From the NCBI GenBank assembly GCA_013399305.1, contig VXAI01000019.1, forward strand, positions 6,697,452-6,761,451: a DNA stretch of 64,000 nucleotides, given 5' to 3'. The notes under the pieces were generated by a model. The model searched no databases and had not been told where the DNA came from. It worked only from the letters and a program-made list of their open reading frames with translations. Both the position numbers and the translations under genes were made by a program. Of the stretch, positions 22,628 through 33,929 are shown in pieces (within the stretch, counting starts at the first letter, position 1; each line of letters starts with the position of its first letter). Origin of the DNA: Rostratula benghalensis (taxonomy: Eukaryota; Chordata; Aves; Charadriiformes; Rostratulidae).

Positions 22628-23726
22628 AGGTAGAACTGGAGCTCAGCTTCTTCCACCCGCCCATCACTTAGCAAATTTGGATTTCCTGCTGGGGCCCTCC
22701 ACAGCAGGAGAAACTCTGCGGTATTTCAGTCAGGTTTCACTCACAATACCCAGAGTAACTCACCGGCATCAGCAAACTCACTTCGCAAATCAACTCCTTC
22801 CCCAGGTAATTTATGAATATGCTGAACAGCCTACATCCCCCTGCACGTCTTGTGGGACTCTGCTGATGATTCCTCTACCAAGCCCCCCAACCCGCCTCCT
22901 CCCCACCCCGATTAGTTGGTACACTGTTTTAGGAGTGAAAATAAGCCAACAGGCTGTACTGAAAACCTGTCAAAAGAAAGTGAACTGAGAAAAAGCAGCA
23001 AATACATCTTCCTCTGAAATGTCATCAATTCTCGGTTTCAGTACTGTTTGAAATTGCATTTTATTTTAGGGAGAGTGACTTTTTTCCCCGAGTTGAAGTA
23101 CTGCACTTAAAATCAAAAATTTGTATCAAATGGAAAAAATGATTTTAAAAACAATTGTTGTTTGATTGTTTGCCTTTAATCCATGAGATTTGGTACTCTT
23201 GTGTCTTAATTTAACAAAAGTTTAAAGCCTGAGGTAAAGTATAAGAGTACACCAATCCATGAAACTGTTTCAGCGTAGTTAATGGTTTCATCGAACTGAA
23301 GTGGTTATTATTCGTAAGGTCTGAGTCATTGATGATTATAAACACAATGGTACAAACAGAGAAGCCCAGGCTTTTAAAGAATTCTAAATCCTACTCATGT
23401 ATGCAAGTAAAACCAGGTTCTTAGGCGCTCAGGCGAGTAATTCCACTTAAATGTGAGTGCCTGATCTGCTCGCTGCTGGGGAAATTGAACACACAGGACC
23501 CCTCAAACTGATGGCAGGTTACACGGGGTCTTCTCTAACACATGCCAGACTCATGGCCATTTCTAAATCTGTCTTTTTCACTCTTGGCATTCCTCGGCCA
23601 CACCCTGAATAAGTCTTTCTATATTTCCTTCTTGTGCCCTTTTTCCTTTATTTTTATTTTAACATAGTGATTTTAAACCTGTAGGCTAACTGTTCTTGAA
23701 AATGTCTGCAGATATACATATAAATT
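22628..23726. other. Unique sequence with a GC-richer start, no gene seen
   Basis: 22628-22990 is CpG-containing and C-rich and carries a 103-codon forward frame (22677-22988) with no recognisable domain. A CCCCAGGTAATT donor-like site lies at about 22804. The remainder to 23726 is AT-rich and featureless. Confidence 0.5.
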
Positions 23727-23965
23727 AGAATCATAGGATCATGAATTGTCTAGGTTGGAAGGGACTTTTCAGACCATCAAGTCCAGCCATCAACCTAACA
23801 CTAAAAAAACCACCACAAACCCATGTCCCTCAGCACCACGTCTGCCCAACTTTTAAATACCTCCAGGGATGGCAACTCCACCCCTGCCCTGGGAAGCCTC
23901 TGCCAAGGCTTGACAGCTCTTTCTGCAAAGAAATTTTTCCTAATACACATCCTAAATTATTGCAA
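23727..23965 (-). mobile_element. CR1 LINE fragment, 3' end (inverted)
   Basis: The + strand begins AGAATCATAGGATCATGAAT, then GTCTAGGTTGGAAGGGACTT, CATCAAGTCCAGCCATCAAC and ACCTCCAGGGATGGCAACTC, ending after a TTTCTGCAAAGAAATTTTTC block. The arrangement matches the 4.3- and 56.9-kb copies. About 240 bases of non-coding 3' end are left. Confidence 0.93.
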
Positions 23966-26850
23966 GACCATTCCTTAATTATAGAAGTACATTTAAAAAT
24001 TAAATAGCAGCTGCCTACGGGCCCATTGGTGTTCCTTTGTTTCCAATCATAATTGGGGTGCTATTCTTTTTTAAAAAATTATTATTCTATTATTCTTTTT
24101 GGGAGTGGGTAATTAAATTCATTAGCATCAGGAAAGATTTCCAAGTATGATTCAAACAAAAAAAATTCTCCCACTTTATTTTTATTTGTTTTCAGAACCT
24201 GGCAGTAGATCACATGACATCTGACTGATGATTAGAAAAGCGAGTTGAAAGGAAAAAGCCTGAACTTTAAAGAAAGGTTCTGGATTATTCTTTTATAAAG
24301 AGAATTAGTAGAATACCTATAAAAGTGTTAAACAAAAATAGGGATTTTTTTTAGCAGTTGTACAGTAGCTGTTAGTGGAGCTGGATTTCTACACAATTAA
24401 AATTAAACAAAGCCTTCCTGTTGAAAACCAGTGTGTCCACTCAGAAACATATTCAAATAATATTTAATGCTCAGATATTTTTTTCCTCCTTTTTGCACAG
24501 AGAGTTAATTGGGTTCACGACATTATCTGAAGGATGGAGACAACTTTGCTGAATTTATGTTTTGTAAGCACAGGAAATCTTTCTGAACATATTCATGGGG
24601 ATAAATATGTTATATACAAAGAAAAGATGGGTAAGATGAATAATGGACTAAAATCAGGGTATGGGTAATGAAGAGGGTGAGGCAAAATATTTCGCTGTTA
24701 CAGCTGGATTAGAGCAGGTGGAGGTTGAGGAACCCAGCTTTCCTGCCTAGCAACAGAGACTGCAAACTGAATTACATGAAAGTTACTGTAAAAGAGGCTT
24801 GGCTTACATTTACCTTTGAAAATATGGAAATATGCTGTTTTGGAGAATACCTAAAAACCATGATGGAAGAGCTGTTTTTCCATGTCCTTACTCTCAACTT
24901 TAACAGATCTAACTCTGTGCATTCAGCTTTAGCCCAATTATCTGCATAAAATAAAGTTTAAGAAAATTCCAGAGACAGTTCGACAGGGGGATCAGAATTA
25001 CCACACTGAGAAATTCCAAGTTTTAGATTCAGATCATGAAGGTGTCATCTATGTGTCTTACCCACAGAATAATTTTGGTACTTGAGTATATGGAATTATT
25101 CAGGGAGCTCATGAAGATAATTGTGACACTATGAATCCATGTTCACAGCTGTGGTTCTTTATTTAGAGAAAATACTGCTCGCTGATGGCACATTTGTGAG
25201 TGAATTTTGGAGGAATATTGGCTTGAGTATGCTTGGATTGAAAATTGGAAGGTTGGTGTTTTGTAGGTATTTCAGACAGGTAACGATACTGTCATGATGT
25301 GGGATACAATATGCAAATTACATAGTTCATGGTGAGAGATGTTATAGAGATTGTAGAGGACATCCATCGTGTCCTGGGAAAGCTCTCTCTTGTCAAGAGA
25401 TGCGAGGCTTTTTGTGAACATGATAGATATTCTGAGAATGCCATGGTTGAAAATGACAGGGCTGCCATAGTTTTGTTGCTTGTGGATCAGTTTTGAACTG
25501 AGCAATCACATTTCTCTGCATGACTGGGAAGTGCTGTTAAGCTCCATAGGAATAATTCAGAAAAATCTCTAATGGAGAGTGCTAGTCTAATGCTCCTGTG
25601 AAACGTTCTGTCATTCTTACTTAATTTGCTCCCTTGAATCACGTTATCTCACTCAATATCCCTCCAACAAGTTTCCTAGAGGTCTGCTACATAAAAGTCA
25701 ACTTGTAAAAGCAGACATTCTAATTAACCTACATTAATTTCTATAGTCTATGCTTTAGTAATGAAATGTGGTCTTTGATTGCTGGCCTATCTTGTTTTCT
25801 GTGACTCAGAATCGGTTGCTAGAGTAATCACTGTGAAATAGAGAATATTTTTAAAAAAGTGAAGCAATACACACCTATGTACCACATATGCACATCACAG
25901 CCTTCTGGATTTCATTTGTGTGTAGCTTCTAAGTGTGAGGTTTTTCCTTCACCTTGTTTTAAACAATTCATGTAAACCAGAAGGACTAATCAGTCGACAT
26001 CAATTTTCTGGCTTTGTAATGGTGATTAAGAATGTGATTTCAACTGTCTGCTATTACAGAGTTTGGCACTTCTGAAATAAAACCTTCATGCCAGTGTTTT
26101 TGGCCTACAGTAGGAAGAGCTGTGCAGAATGGCTTTTGGTGCATTCTGGTACTGGAGAGCAGCTTAATTAAGTTTGCAGAGTGAGGAGCATCCGCTGTAG
26201 GTCATAGAAATAAAGATGTAGCAATATTTTTGTATTGATTACGTGGGAGAGGATAAAGGCTATTTCCCTTAATGTCAACAGTAGGTGAAAATAAGAAGTA
26301 ATTGCATTGTCCACAAAAAAACATGTCAAAACCACTTTGTGGTTTATATGAAGTCTTAAATATCTCAAATTTCTCCCATAATGATAGAAGGTACTTATTA
26401 GAAACATTTCCTTGCTATCTAGACACATTGGGAGGCACCTTTATTTGGCTGTGCCCAGAGACTGTGGGAACGGTAAGAGCTGCTAGACTGGGAACAGGTT
26501 TTGTCTTTATTTATCCACATCACTGAAGGAGAATCTCAAAGAATTTGAGTCTTTCTGGCAACACTGAAAAGTAATAGGAGAAGGAAAATGCTGAAACACA
26601 GCTAGACTGAAAATACAGCAATGGACCAGTTCTGGCTGCCAGACTTTGTCCTCTCCTCCCTCTTTTCACAGTATCTGCTATTGCCATGCCCATCTGTTAT
26701 CACCACTGCCAGTTTTTCCCCATTAGTCTTGAGTGAGGATTAACAGAAGAAATGGATACATTATGCAAAGCAGGAAACAAATGCAATACAAAATTATTAA
26801 TTGCATCCCAATTGTGTTCATTATATCCCAACTGTTTCACTTAACTAAAC
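23966..26850. other. Unique AT-rich sequence, no gene seen
   Basis: No repeat family or protein recognised. A 50-base forward exon-like segment at 26423-26472 is noted in the findings. Open frames do not exceed about 90 codons. Confidence 0.55.
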
Positions 26851-26951
26851 TCTCTGTTCTGGAGAAGAGAAGGCTGAGGGAAGACCTTATTCATGCTCAT
26901 AAGTATCTGAAGGGTGGGTTGAAGGAGGATGGAGCTGGACTCTTTTCAGTG
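26851..26951 (+). mobile_element. CR1 LINE ORF2 fragment (forward), 5' part of a split copy
   Basis: The forward translation reads LSVLEKRRLREDLIHAHKYL, then KGGLKEDGAGLFSV, a piece of the CR1 ORF2 C-terminal region, still in one frame. Homology stops abruptly after CTTTTCAGTGG. The next part of the CR1 consensus appears 440 bases further on in the same orientation, so the element looks interrupted. Confidence 0.9.
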
Positions 26952-27394
26952 GACATCTTTTCAGATGAAAGATGCTAACTTAGTGTTGAAACACCCATTC
27001 CATTATGAAACAAAAGGATGAATCACGTATTTAAAAATGCTAAGACAAGTAGGAACACTATATAATTGTAAAATGGAAAGAAAAGAAAGTAAGCTTTATA
27101 GATCATCTGCAGAAGTAGGAGTACCCATAGAAACCCTGAAGCTGTGACAGAAATAAATGTTGCCAACACTATTCTGCAAGAGCAAAACACTGATTTTTGT
27201 GTCTTACAGGTGAATTTCAACTAACATTAATACAGTATCAGCATTGCTTGGATTCCTAATTCTATAATTGTGCAGAAATTCCATAATTGCACATACATTT
27301 TGGCCTTAGGCAGAGTTAAGCAGGTTTAGAAGGCAGCGAGAACAGTATAAAAGTGACAGTATATGTAAAAAAATCCCAACAAAACAGTATAAAA
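26952..27394. other. About 440 bp of non-CR1 sequence interrupting a CR1 copy
   Basis: This AT-rich segment lies between two consecutive pieces of CR1 consensus. It ends with AACAGTATAAAA, which also occurs 42 bases upstream at 27341-27352. I see no terminal inverted repeats, TG...CA ends or coding sequence. A CAGTG motif occurs on both sides of the gap, but the CR1 consensus itself has two CAGTG motifs there, so it is not proof of a target-site duplication. Confidence 0.55.
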
Positions 27395-27661
27395 CCAGTG
27401 ATAGGATGAGGGGCACAGGCTGGAACATGGGAAGTTCTATTTGAAAATGAGGAGAAACTTCTTTGGGGTGAGGGTGGCAGAGCCCTGGCAGAGGCTGCCC
27501 AGGGAGGGTGTGGAGTCCCCTTCTCTGGAGACCTTCAAGCCCCACCTGGATGCAGCCCTGAGTGCTGTGCTCTGGGCAACCCTGATTTAGCAGGGGAGTG
27601 GGACTGGGTGAGCTCTGGAGGTCCCTTCCAACTCTGACAATTCCCTGATTCCCTGATTCTG
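27395..27661 (+). mobile_element. CR1 LINE 3' end (forward), 3' part of a split copy
   Basis: The sequence resumes CR1 at CCAGTGATAGGATGAGGGGC. It continues through AATGAGGAGAAACTTCTTTG, GGTGGCAGAGCCCTGGCAGA and GGAGACCTTCAAGCCCCACC, and ends GAGGTCCCTTCCAACTCTGA with a tail of ATTCCCTGATTCCCTGATTC. The tail repeats are a variant octamer. ORF2 blocks (NFFGVRVAEPWQRLP, SLETFKPHLDA) are visible but interrupted by stops. Confidence 0.94.
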
Positions 27662-30600
27662 TTTTTAGACTTTTTCAGATTTAAAGTTACATGGGACTGG
27701 AGGATGTCTTCCCTGTATCTTTATACAACATCCAGGACAGTGAAGTTCCTTATTTGATTGAATCATCTGCACATAACTCCATGCTAAAAACATTGATGGT
27801 TAGTCATAAATACTACCCTCCTTAGGGAAAACAGGGCTATATATATAAAGTATATAAAGGTGGTGGTGGTGTTTTTTTTTCGGGTTTTTTTTTTTTTTTT
27901 AAGGAAAATCACTCAGAAATATATAGGCTTTTGGCAAATTTAGTCTAGGCTTTTTACTACATCTGTAAGATTGTCCTATATTCTACCTTTTCCTTTTATG
28001 CTGGATGAAATAAATTACAGCTAAATCACAATAATATAGTTTATCAGCATATGCACGCATATCCCATTCTAGCTGACGAGGTTACTCTTGTAACAGATAA
28101 TGCTTAACCAGCATCAGTAGCACATGCAGCAGAGCTGTAACAAATGACAATAAATGTGCTACAGAAATGAAATGGATAGTTTTTTATCTGAAGGAAGACG
28201 AAAGCATAATATGAAATCTCACTCTGACAGTGGTTTGGCCTTTAGCAGAATATAAGAATTATTGTTATTGATGCTGTTACATGTATTACCATTCCACACA
28301 TTGATTTTTATTGCAGAACCTTTAACATAAACAAGAAAAACAAATATATGTATATATGGCTAAAAGCTAGATCCTTATTTGAATTCTTATCAGCATGAAT
28401 AGCATGAACAAGGTTTAGGGACTTTTAAAGACACTTAAATATTTCAGGTTTAAAAATTCCCTTATGGTACCACTCACAGAAGTTATAGTGTTTAATCATG
28501 TTGTCTGAGTTCATTATGCAGAAAGCATCCTGCATATCTTGGAAAGAGGTTTTGTGCTTACACAGGGTTTACACCACGTAGTGGGTGATTTTGCAAGTTG
28601 TATGCTGATAGTACAGTACTACAGGAAGGGCTGCCTGAGCCCTGTGCAGTGAAATTACAGTCATTTGCAAAATGGAGAAAATATGGTATTTCCCTATTTC
28701 TTTTGGTAAATCACTAAGCTTGGAAGAAGCAGACAATTCTGTAAATGCTGGTAAGATGTGAGAACAGAAGTGTGGAATGGTGCTGAGGAAGAAACACTTG
28801 ACCAAAGGAGCAACAGCAATGATGAAGGAAAGAGGTGAGGAAAGAAGAAAAAGAGGGAAAAAATAACCACTAGTTACTGTATGGGAAGGGGGAAAGATCA
28901 GAACAAGGTGCTGCATGTTTCACTCAGTCAACTGTGTTGTTTCTCTATTTATTTAAAATGTTGCCTGTTGACAAACTCTTTCTTTTCAGTTGAGTTTACC
29001 CATAGAGCTTTCTATTCGTTGCCACATAGTCCTTACCAAAACCAAACAAAATGAAAAAAAAAAAAAGAAAAGAAAAAGAAAAGCTCCAGCCTTACTGAGA
29101 AATACATCCAAGAAACAGATACATCTCTTGGGAATGCCACCCAGGCACAAAAAGTTCCTGAAATGCCAACCCTCCCCCAAACTCCAGAAGATAACAATGA
29201 TATCCCTAAATAAGGTCTATTTAAATAATATTGGTTAAATGAGTTGAAGTCTGGTTTGCAATGTTATTATGTACTGCATATTATTCCAAACAAAATCATG
29301 CTAAAATATATATTTCAAGATATTATAATTTTTATATTAGACAGACCCTTTTTTTTTTTTTTTTACCACCAGATGTTGCTGTTTTCATCTGGATTATGCT
29401 GCTTTAAAATAATTCTAGTTTAGAAAGGGAAATGGCCCTCATGGATTACAAATTACCTTGCTATTTTGCAAGTGCAGGTCAAATTGGTTTGGAGAGGCTG
29501 CATTGGAAAACCTGTTAGTGGAAGAGTTCTGTTGTGATCATGGCTGTGTATCAATTATTTAGGAAACAGAGAAAAATGAATTTTAGCCCCGTACAGTGCA
29601 GAGATGGAGTATACAGTTCATAAAGTAAAAAGTAATGGCTGGTTCAGACACAGAAAACGAGACTGACCTTATATTTATGACAGTGCTAGGCCCAGGAGTA
29701 AATCAAAGACCACAATCCTTTAGATATGTGCTTACTTACATGCTAAAGTTCATATTTGATCTATATGCTCATTGAAGCAATCATTCCTTATCCCTTTTTT
29801 GGCCTTTCTCTCAAGTATAAAACAGAAGTATGACAATGAAAGGACAATTTATTTCCGCTCTATGAAGACAATTAAATTGGTGCTTAATTATGCTTGAGCT
29901 CATGTAGTTTCTATTCAAACTTTTGCTGGAGGTCCAAAATATTAAGCTATCTGCTCCTCGTTTCACCGGAGCGTACAAGAGAGGGGCTGAAGGGAATACT
30001 GAGGCTAAAGGAGACCACCACACTGAGCAGTTCTGCAAAAGGTCTTTTACTGAATGTGCTGAATTTATATGTGTTTTGTTTACACTGCAAAAGAGGAAAG
30101 TGAATTTAATTAGACAGAGAACGTCCTGAAAAAAAAATCCATTAAGAAGGATTGTTTAAAAAGAGGTCTCATAAAGCTTCTACAGCTTCAGGAAGAGCAT
30201 TTTTTATTTAACTTCTCCTTTACTTATGGTTTCTGTGCTGTATGTGTCAAAAGTGTTAATTTTGTTGTAAAAATAATTTCATCATTTCCTAGACTATGCA
30301 GTTAACATGAAAATATTTTATTATAATGAACCAACTGCTCTTAATCTTAAAATAGAACTCACAGCTTTTGGTGAATTATTGTGGAATTTAATTTGCCCTA
30401 ATCTGCTACAGTGACAAATGCAATATAAATAAAAATGTGAAGAATTAAAATGTGCCATTAAACCAAGAATAAAAGTCAGGAGGTACGGGTTCAGACTTCT
30501 CTGGATTGGAACCTAAAGTTCAGCCCAGAATCTTTTAATTACACACCTAAAAAATGGCCTGGGTGCTCAATGGTTCAGAGCCTCATTAAATTCCAGTTTA

Positions 30601-33600
30601 CTCAAGAAAAAGCACTGTATGTATAATTAGCTTGCAAAAGTCAAGTTGTTTCTGTAGGCACCTGAGTATGGATGTAAAAGCTCACCTTTAGCACCTAACC
30701 AAGGAAAAAAAATTAAGAAATTATCTGTTTTAAGTTCTGCTGGACGGGATTCTTGGGGTAATATTTTTTTTTGTTTGTTTGCTGTTTTTTGTTTCGATCT
30801 CAAATTATTTGTTGCTCTGCTTGAAGTCTAAGCCCTTAGGGATGAGTTTTTGTGTGAGAATTTTCTCTATCTCTTTCTATCTCTAGTTTAAGAAAAAAGA
30901 CTCCATGGTTGTAGAGAGAAACCTTTAAAAAGAGCTATTAGAAAAAAGAACTGAAGGCCAAAATCCAGGGGAGCAAAAGCAAATAAAACATAGCATTAAG
31001 AAATATAAACCACATGATTTTAAACTCATCTCGTAATTCCAGGGGTGGGAATTACTCCCAATTTCTTAATATTTATCCTTATTCACACTGTGTTAGGCAA
31101 GTTATTTAACCTTTCCATACCTAACTTCTCTTCTGTATGTTGTAGCTGAAATAATAGTATTTACTCATCTTTCAGGGTATTAGGAGATTTAATTTAATAA
31201 TGGCTATGAAACACTTCATTAAACATAGAGGGAAAGTAATACGGAAGCATGGATTATTATCATTATTAATTAATTAAAAGAATCTCCCCAGACAAGAAAG
31301 GCATGATTATGGTCAGGTGATTTATATTTTAAGAGTATACAGTGCTATGATTTCTAAAAAGAGTTCTTGGACAGACTTGGCAGGAAATACATTAAGTATA
31401 TCGTTAGTAGATTTGGATTTATAACCTCATTGAAATTTTCACATTTTTAGAAGACTCATTATTTCTTTTCTTCTGTTGGATTGATGAGTAATTATTATGC
31501 AAATCTTCTTGCATTTCTTTATGGGTAACCTTTGGACTGGCATTTGAGCTAAATATTATATAAGATTATTGATAAAACACAATTGAACAGTAACAGAAGC
31601 AACGGCAGACGTTACTGCATATGTAAAACGCTCTCTGGAGTCTGAATGTTTTTAAATATGATGGGTTGAATAATTTAACAATAAAAATTTTCAGTGATGC
31701 TTTTTCTTGTTCTCAAACACACCATTAGATTAAAAGTGCTCAAACAGTTTCCAAGCTGACCATATTTTTTTAATTAGAAGAGAATGCACTATTCTATGAC
31801 TAATTGCCCTGCTATCTAAATAGTGCATTCCCTAGATAATACTAAACAAACCCTTTTTTTAAAGGCTATTTTATCTTCAACATCATCATCACTATCCAGG
31901 AAAATATAACACCAAATGGAATGATCAGGTTCCACAGTGTGAAAAGAGGGAAGCTAAATACTGGACCAGAAAGCTTGAGCATGAGGCAGGAGATGCCTTG
32001 AAGATCCACATATTTCAGACACTTCCATTCCTAAAAGCTCAAGAGAACCTCAAATCTATCTCCCTGTAAGAGATACTTAGCAAGAACTTTACTAGTATTC
32101 ACATTACTGAGTTGGTGCTCAACGTAGTAAGGCAAGGCCTGATGTTCTTGAAAATATTTTTTTACTTTTCATGGCACTCAAAACAATGGAAACGTTGACA
32201 ACTTTTTATTTACCCTCTGTTTTCAAAGCAGTTTCTATTTTTTTATCCTCCATGGTCTGGCTTTCAAGGTTGCTTTATGATCATAAGTACCTCAGATTTT
32301 ACTTTACAATAAATAAACTAGTTTAAAAACAGAAGCTCTTATGACAGTACAATTCTAGGACTTGAGCATTTATGAAACATGTCAAATGCTGGAAAACTTG
32401 AAACAAAACGCCCCAGATTAACAACGTTGCCCAGGTGTTTTGGTTCTCAGCACGCTTTCTCGCCTTATAATACTTTATTGATTTTTGTTATCACGATGCG
32501 TTCACTTTGCTTGTTTATAAAGGAAGATAAAACTATTACACTTTACATCTTACTCCTTGTACTACAGATGTACTGTTTTCTCTGAAGCAGTTCATGGACA
32601 AAATTGAGATGCTGTTTCTGAGTTTATGAAGTCTAAGAGCACTTAAAGCCTTGAAGGCATCATGACATACTACTTGCATCACGTCTCTAGGATGTAATAC
32701 CTATCCTTGCTGACATGTCACCAAGAGCATTAAAGAACAATTAAAGACAATTTTAAAAAGTGACATAGGCTTTTTGATACTTTCTGGAAACTATTAAAGA
32801 ACAACTTCTGTACTTACATACAATATAGCTTAGTAGGAGATATTTACAAGTCAGTCAGCCCGTCCTCTTGGCTGTTTCATTCTTTGTTCATAAAGATATC
32901 ATAATGGGATTACATTTGGAATCCTCATGAGGAAATGTTTCTATCTATCTAATACAGTTAAATTGTAGAATCAGTGCTTTCAACAAAGACTATGGCTTTC
33001 CAAGAGAGACATAATTCCTAAAAACAAGCATACTTGATCACAGAAGACACATGTCTTGCCAGATCTTAGGTAGATAAACAGATATGCTTCATGATTATTG
33101 TTTCTTAAGTTTTCCCACTTTCCTGCCAAAATCTCTCAAACAGCAGACTCTGAAACAATCTAGAGTCTGCCTTGGGATAAATTCCTTTAAGCAACACAGA
33201 AAGAGAAATAAGATTAAAGAAAGAAAGAGGTTAAGAGCTTCATAGCAAATATAGTGAGTGAAATAGAACTGCAAAGTAGTATTTTTATTATTAATTGTGA
33301 TCCTTCATTAAGCCAGTTTCATTACATCCCTAAATAATTTGATTTGAGACAAAATGGTGATGTGTGGAGTAATACCAATGATTCCACATCATTGTACACA
33401 TGTGGAAGGCAAAATTATTATGTTAGAAGGATGCTGTTGTTCTCAGAACACCTTATCAAATTGAAATTAACATTCTTTTCCTTTTAGATCTTATCTACTC
33501 TTGCTCTTTCAACATAGAAAATTTATTTTATTTTTTTTCCCCTCCCTGTTCCTTAGCACTTGCTGGATCACACACAGAATAACCTGCACAAAACCAAACC

Positions 33601-33846
33601 TCTGTTGCTGATCCCTTATGTCACATGTACTGTCCCTTAAAATTATCATTCCCTGTATGCTTTAAAGCAACACATCCATCACAATAATCTCACACTGGGC
33701 ATATTGTTATGAAAACGCCAGAATAAATCCTCTTTGAAAAGAGAAAATGAACAGAAGGTGGTAAAACAAAGCCTCAACAACTTTGTGGATAATAGATAAA
33801 TTCTCTTTCTGTTTCTGAAGATTTGGAAACATTAAAATAAACTTAC
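27662..33846. other. Unique AT-rich sequence, no gene seen
   Basis: Holds GGT repeats followed by two T-runs (27858-27900), an A-rich stretch at 29050-29090, purine-rich sequence at 28790-28870, a T-run at 29348-29364 and a stem-loop at 31782-31830. The 115-codon minus frame at 28569-28916 is hydrophobic because its opposite strand is purine-rich. It resembles no family and looks like chance. Confidence 0.55.
31782..31830. repeat. Inverted repeat with 12-bp perfect arms
   Basis: GAATGCACTATT (31782-31793) and its exact reverse complement AATAGTGCATTC (31819-31830) flank a 25-base loop. Weaker pairing may extend outward (TAATTAG upstream, CTAGATAA downstream). The overall size is near that of a microRNA precursor, but the loop is large and the arms short for one. 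Confidence 0.75.
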
Positions 33847-33929
33847 CACACCGCCTGCGCAGATGTGCATCTGTCCGTCTCTGCAGAACTTGGAGTTTTC
33901 TTCTCAGCTGCAGGCGTACGTGTGTGTCC
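33847..33929 (-). other. Best candidate internal exon in the window (unproven)
   Basis: On the minus strand a pyrimidine-rich 3' splice site (GATGTCTCTCTGTCTCTGCAG) is followed by 83 bases and an ideal 5' splice site (GGTGTG then GTAAGT, from ACTTAC at 33841-33846). The segment is clearly richer in G+C and CpG than the AT-rich DNA around it. Two frames are open throughout. One gives a basic, leucine-rich stretch (VRLQLRRKLQVLQRRTDAHL) and the other GHTRTPAAEKKTPSSAETDR. Length and both splice signals are typical of a vertebrate internal exon. I recognise no protein family, so it may be an alternative, untranslated or lineage-specific exon, or a pseudo-exon. Confidence 0.35.

Noticed and set aside
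22677..22988. 103-codon forward frame as a gene
   Set aside because: Lies in C-rich sequence beside a CR1 remnant. Composition explains the length, and no family is recognised.
28569..28916. 115-codon minus frame with a hydrophobic N-terminal half as a membrane protein
   Set aside because: The hydrophobicity follows from a purine-rich + strand read in reverse. There is no family match and no splice or start context.
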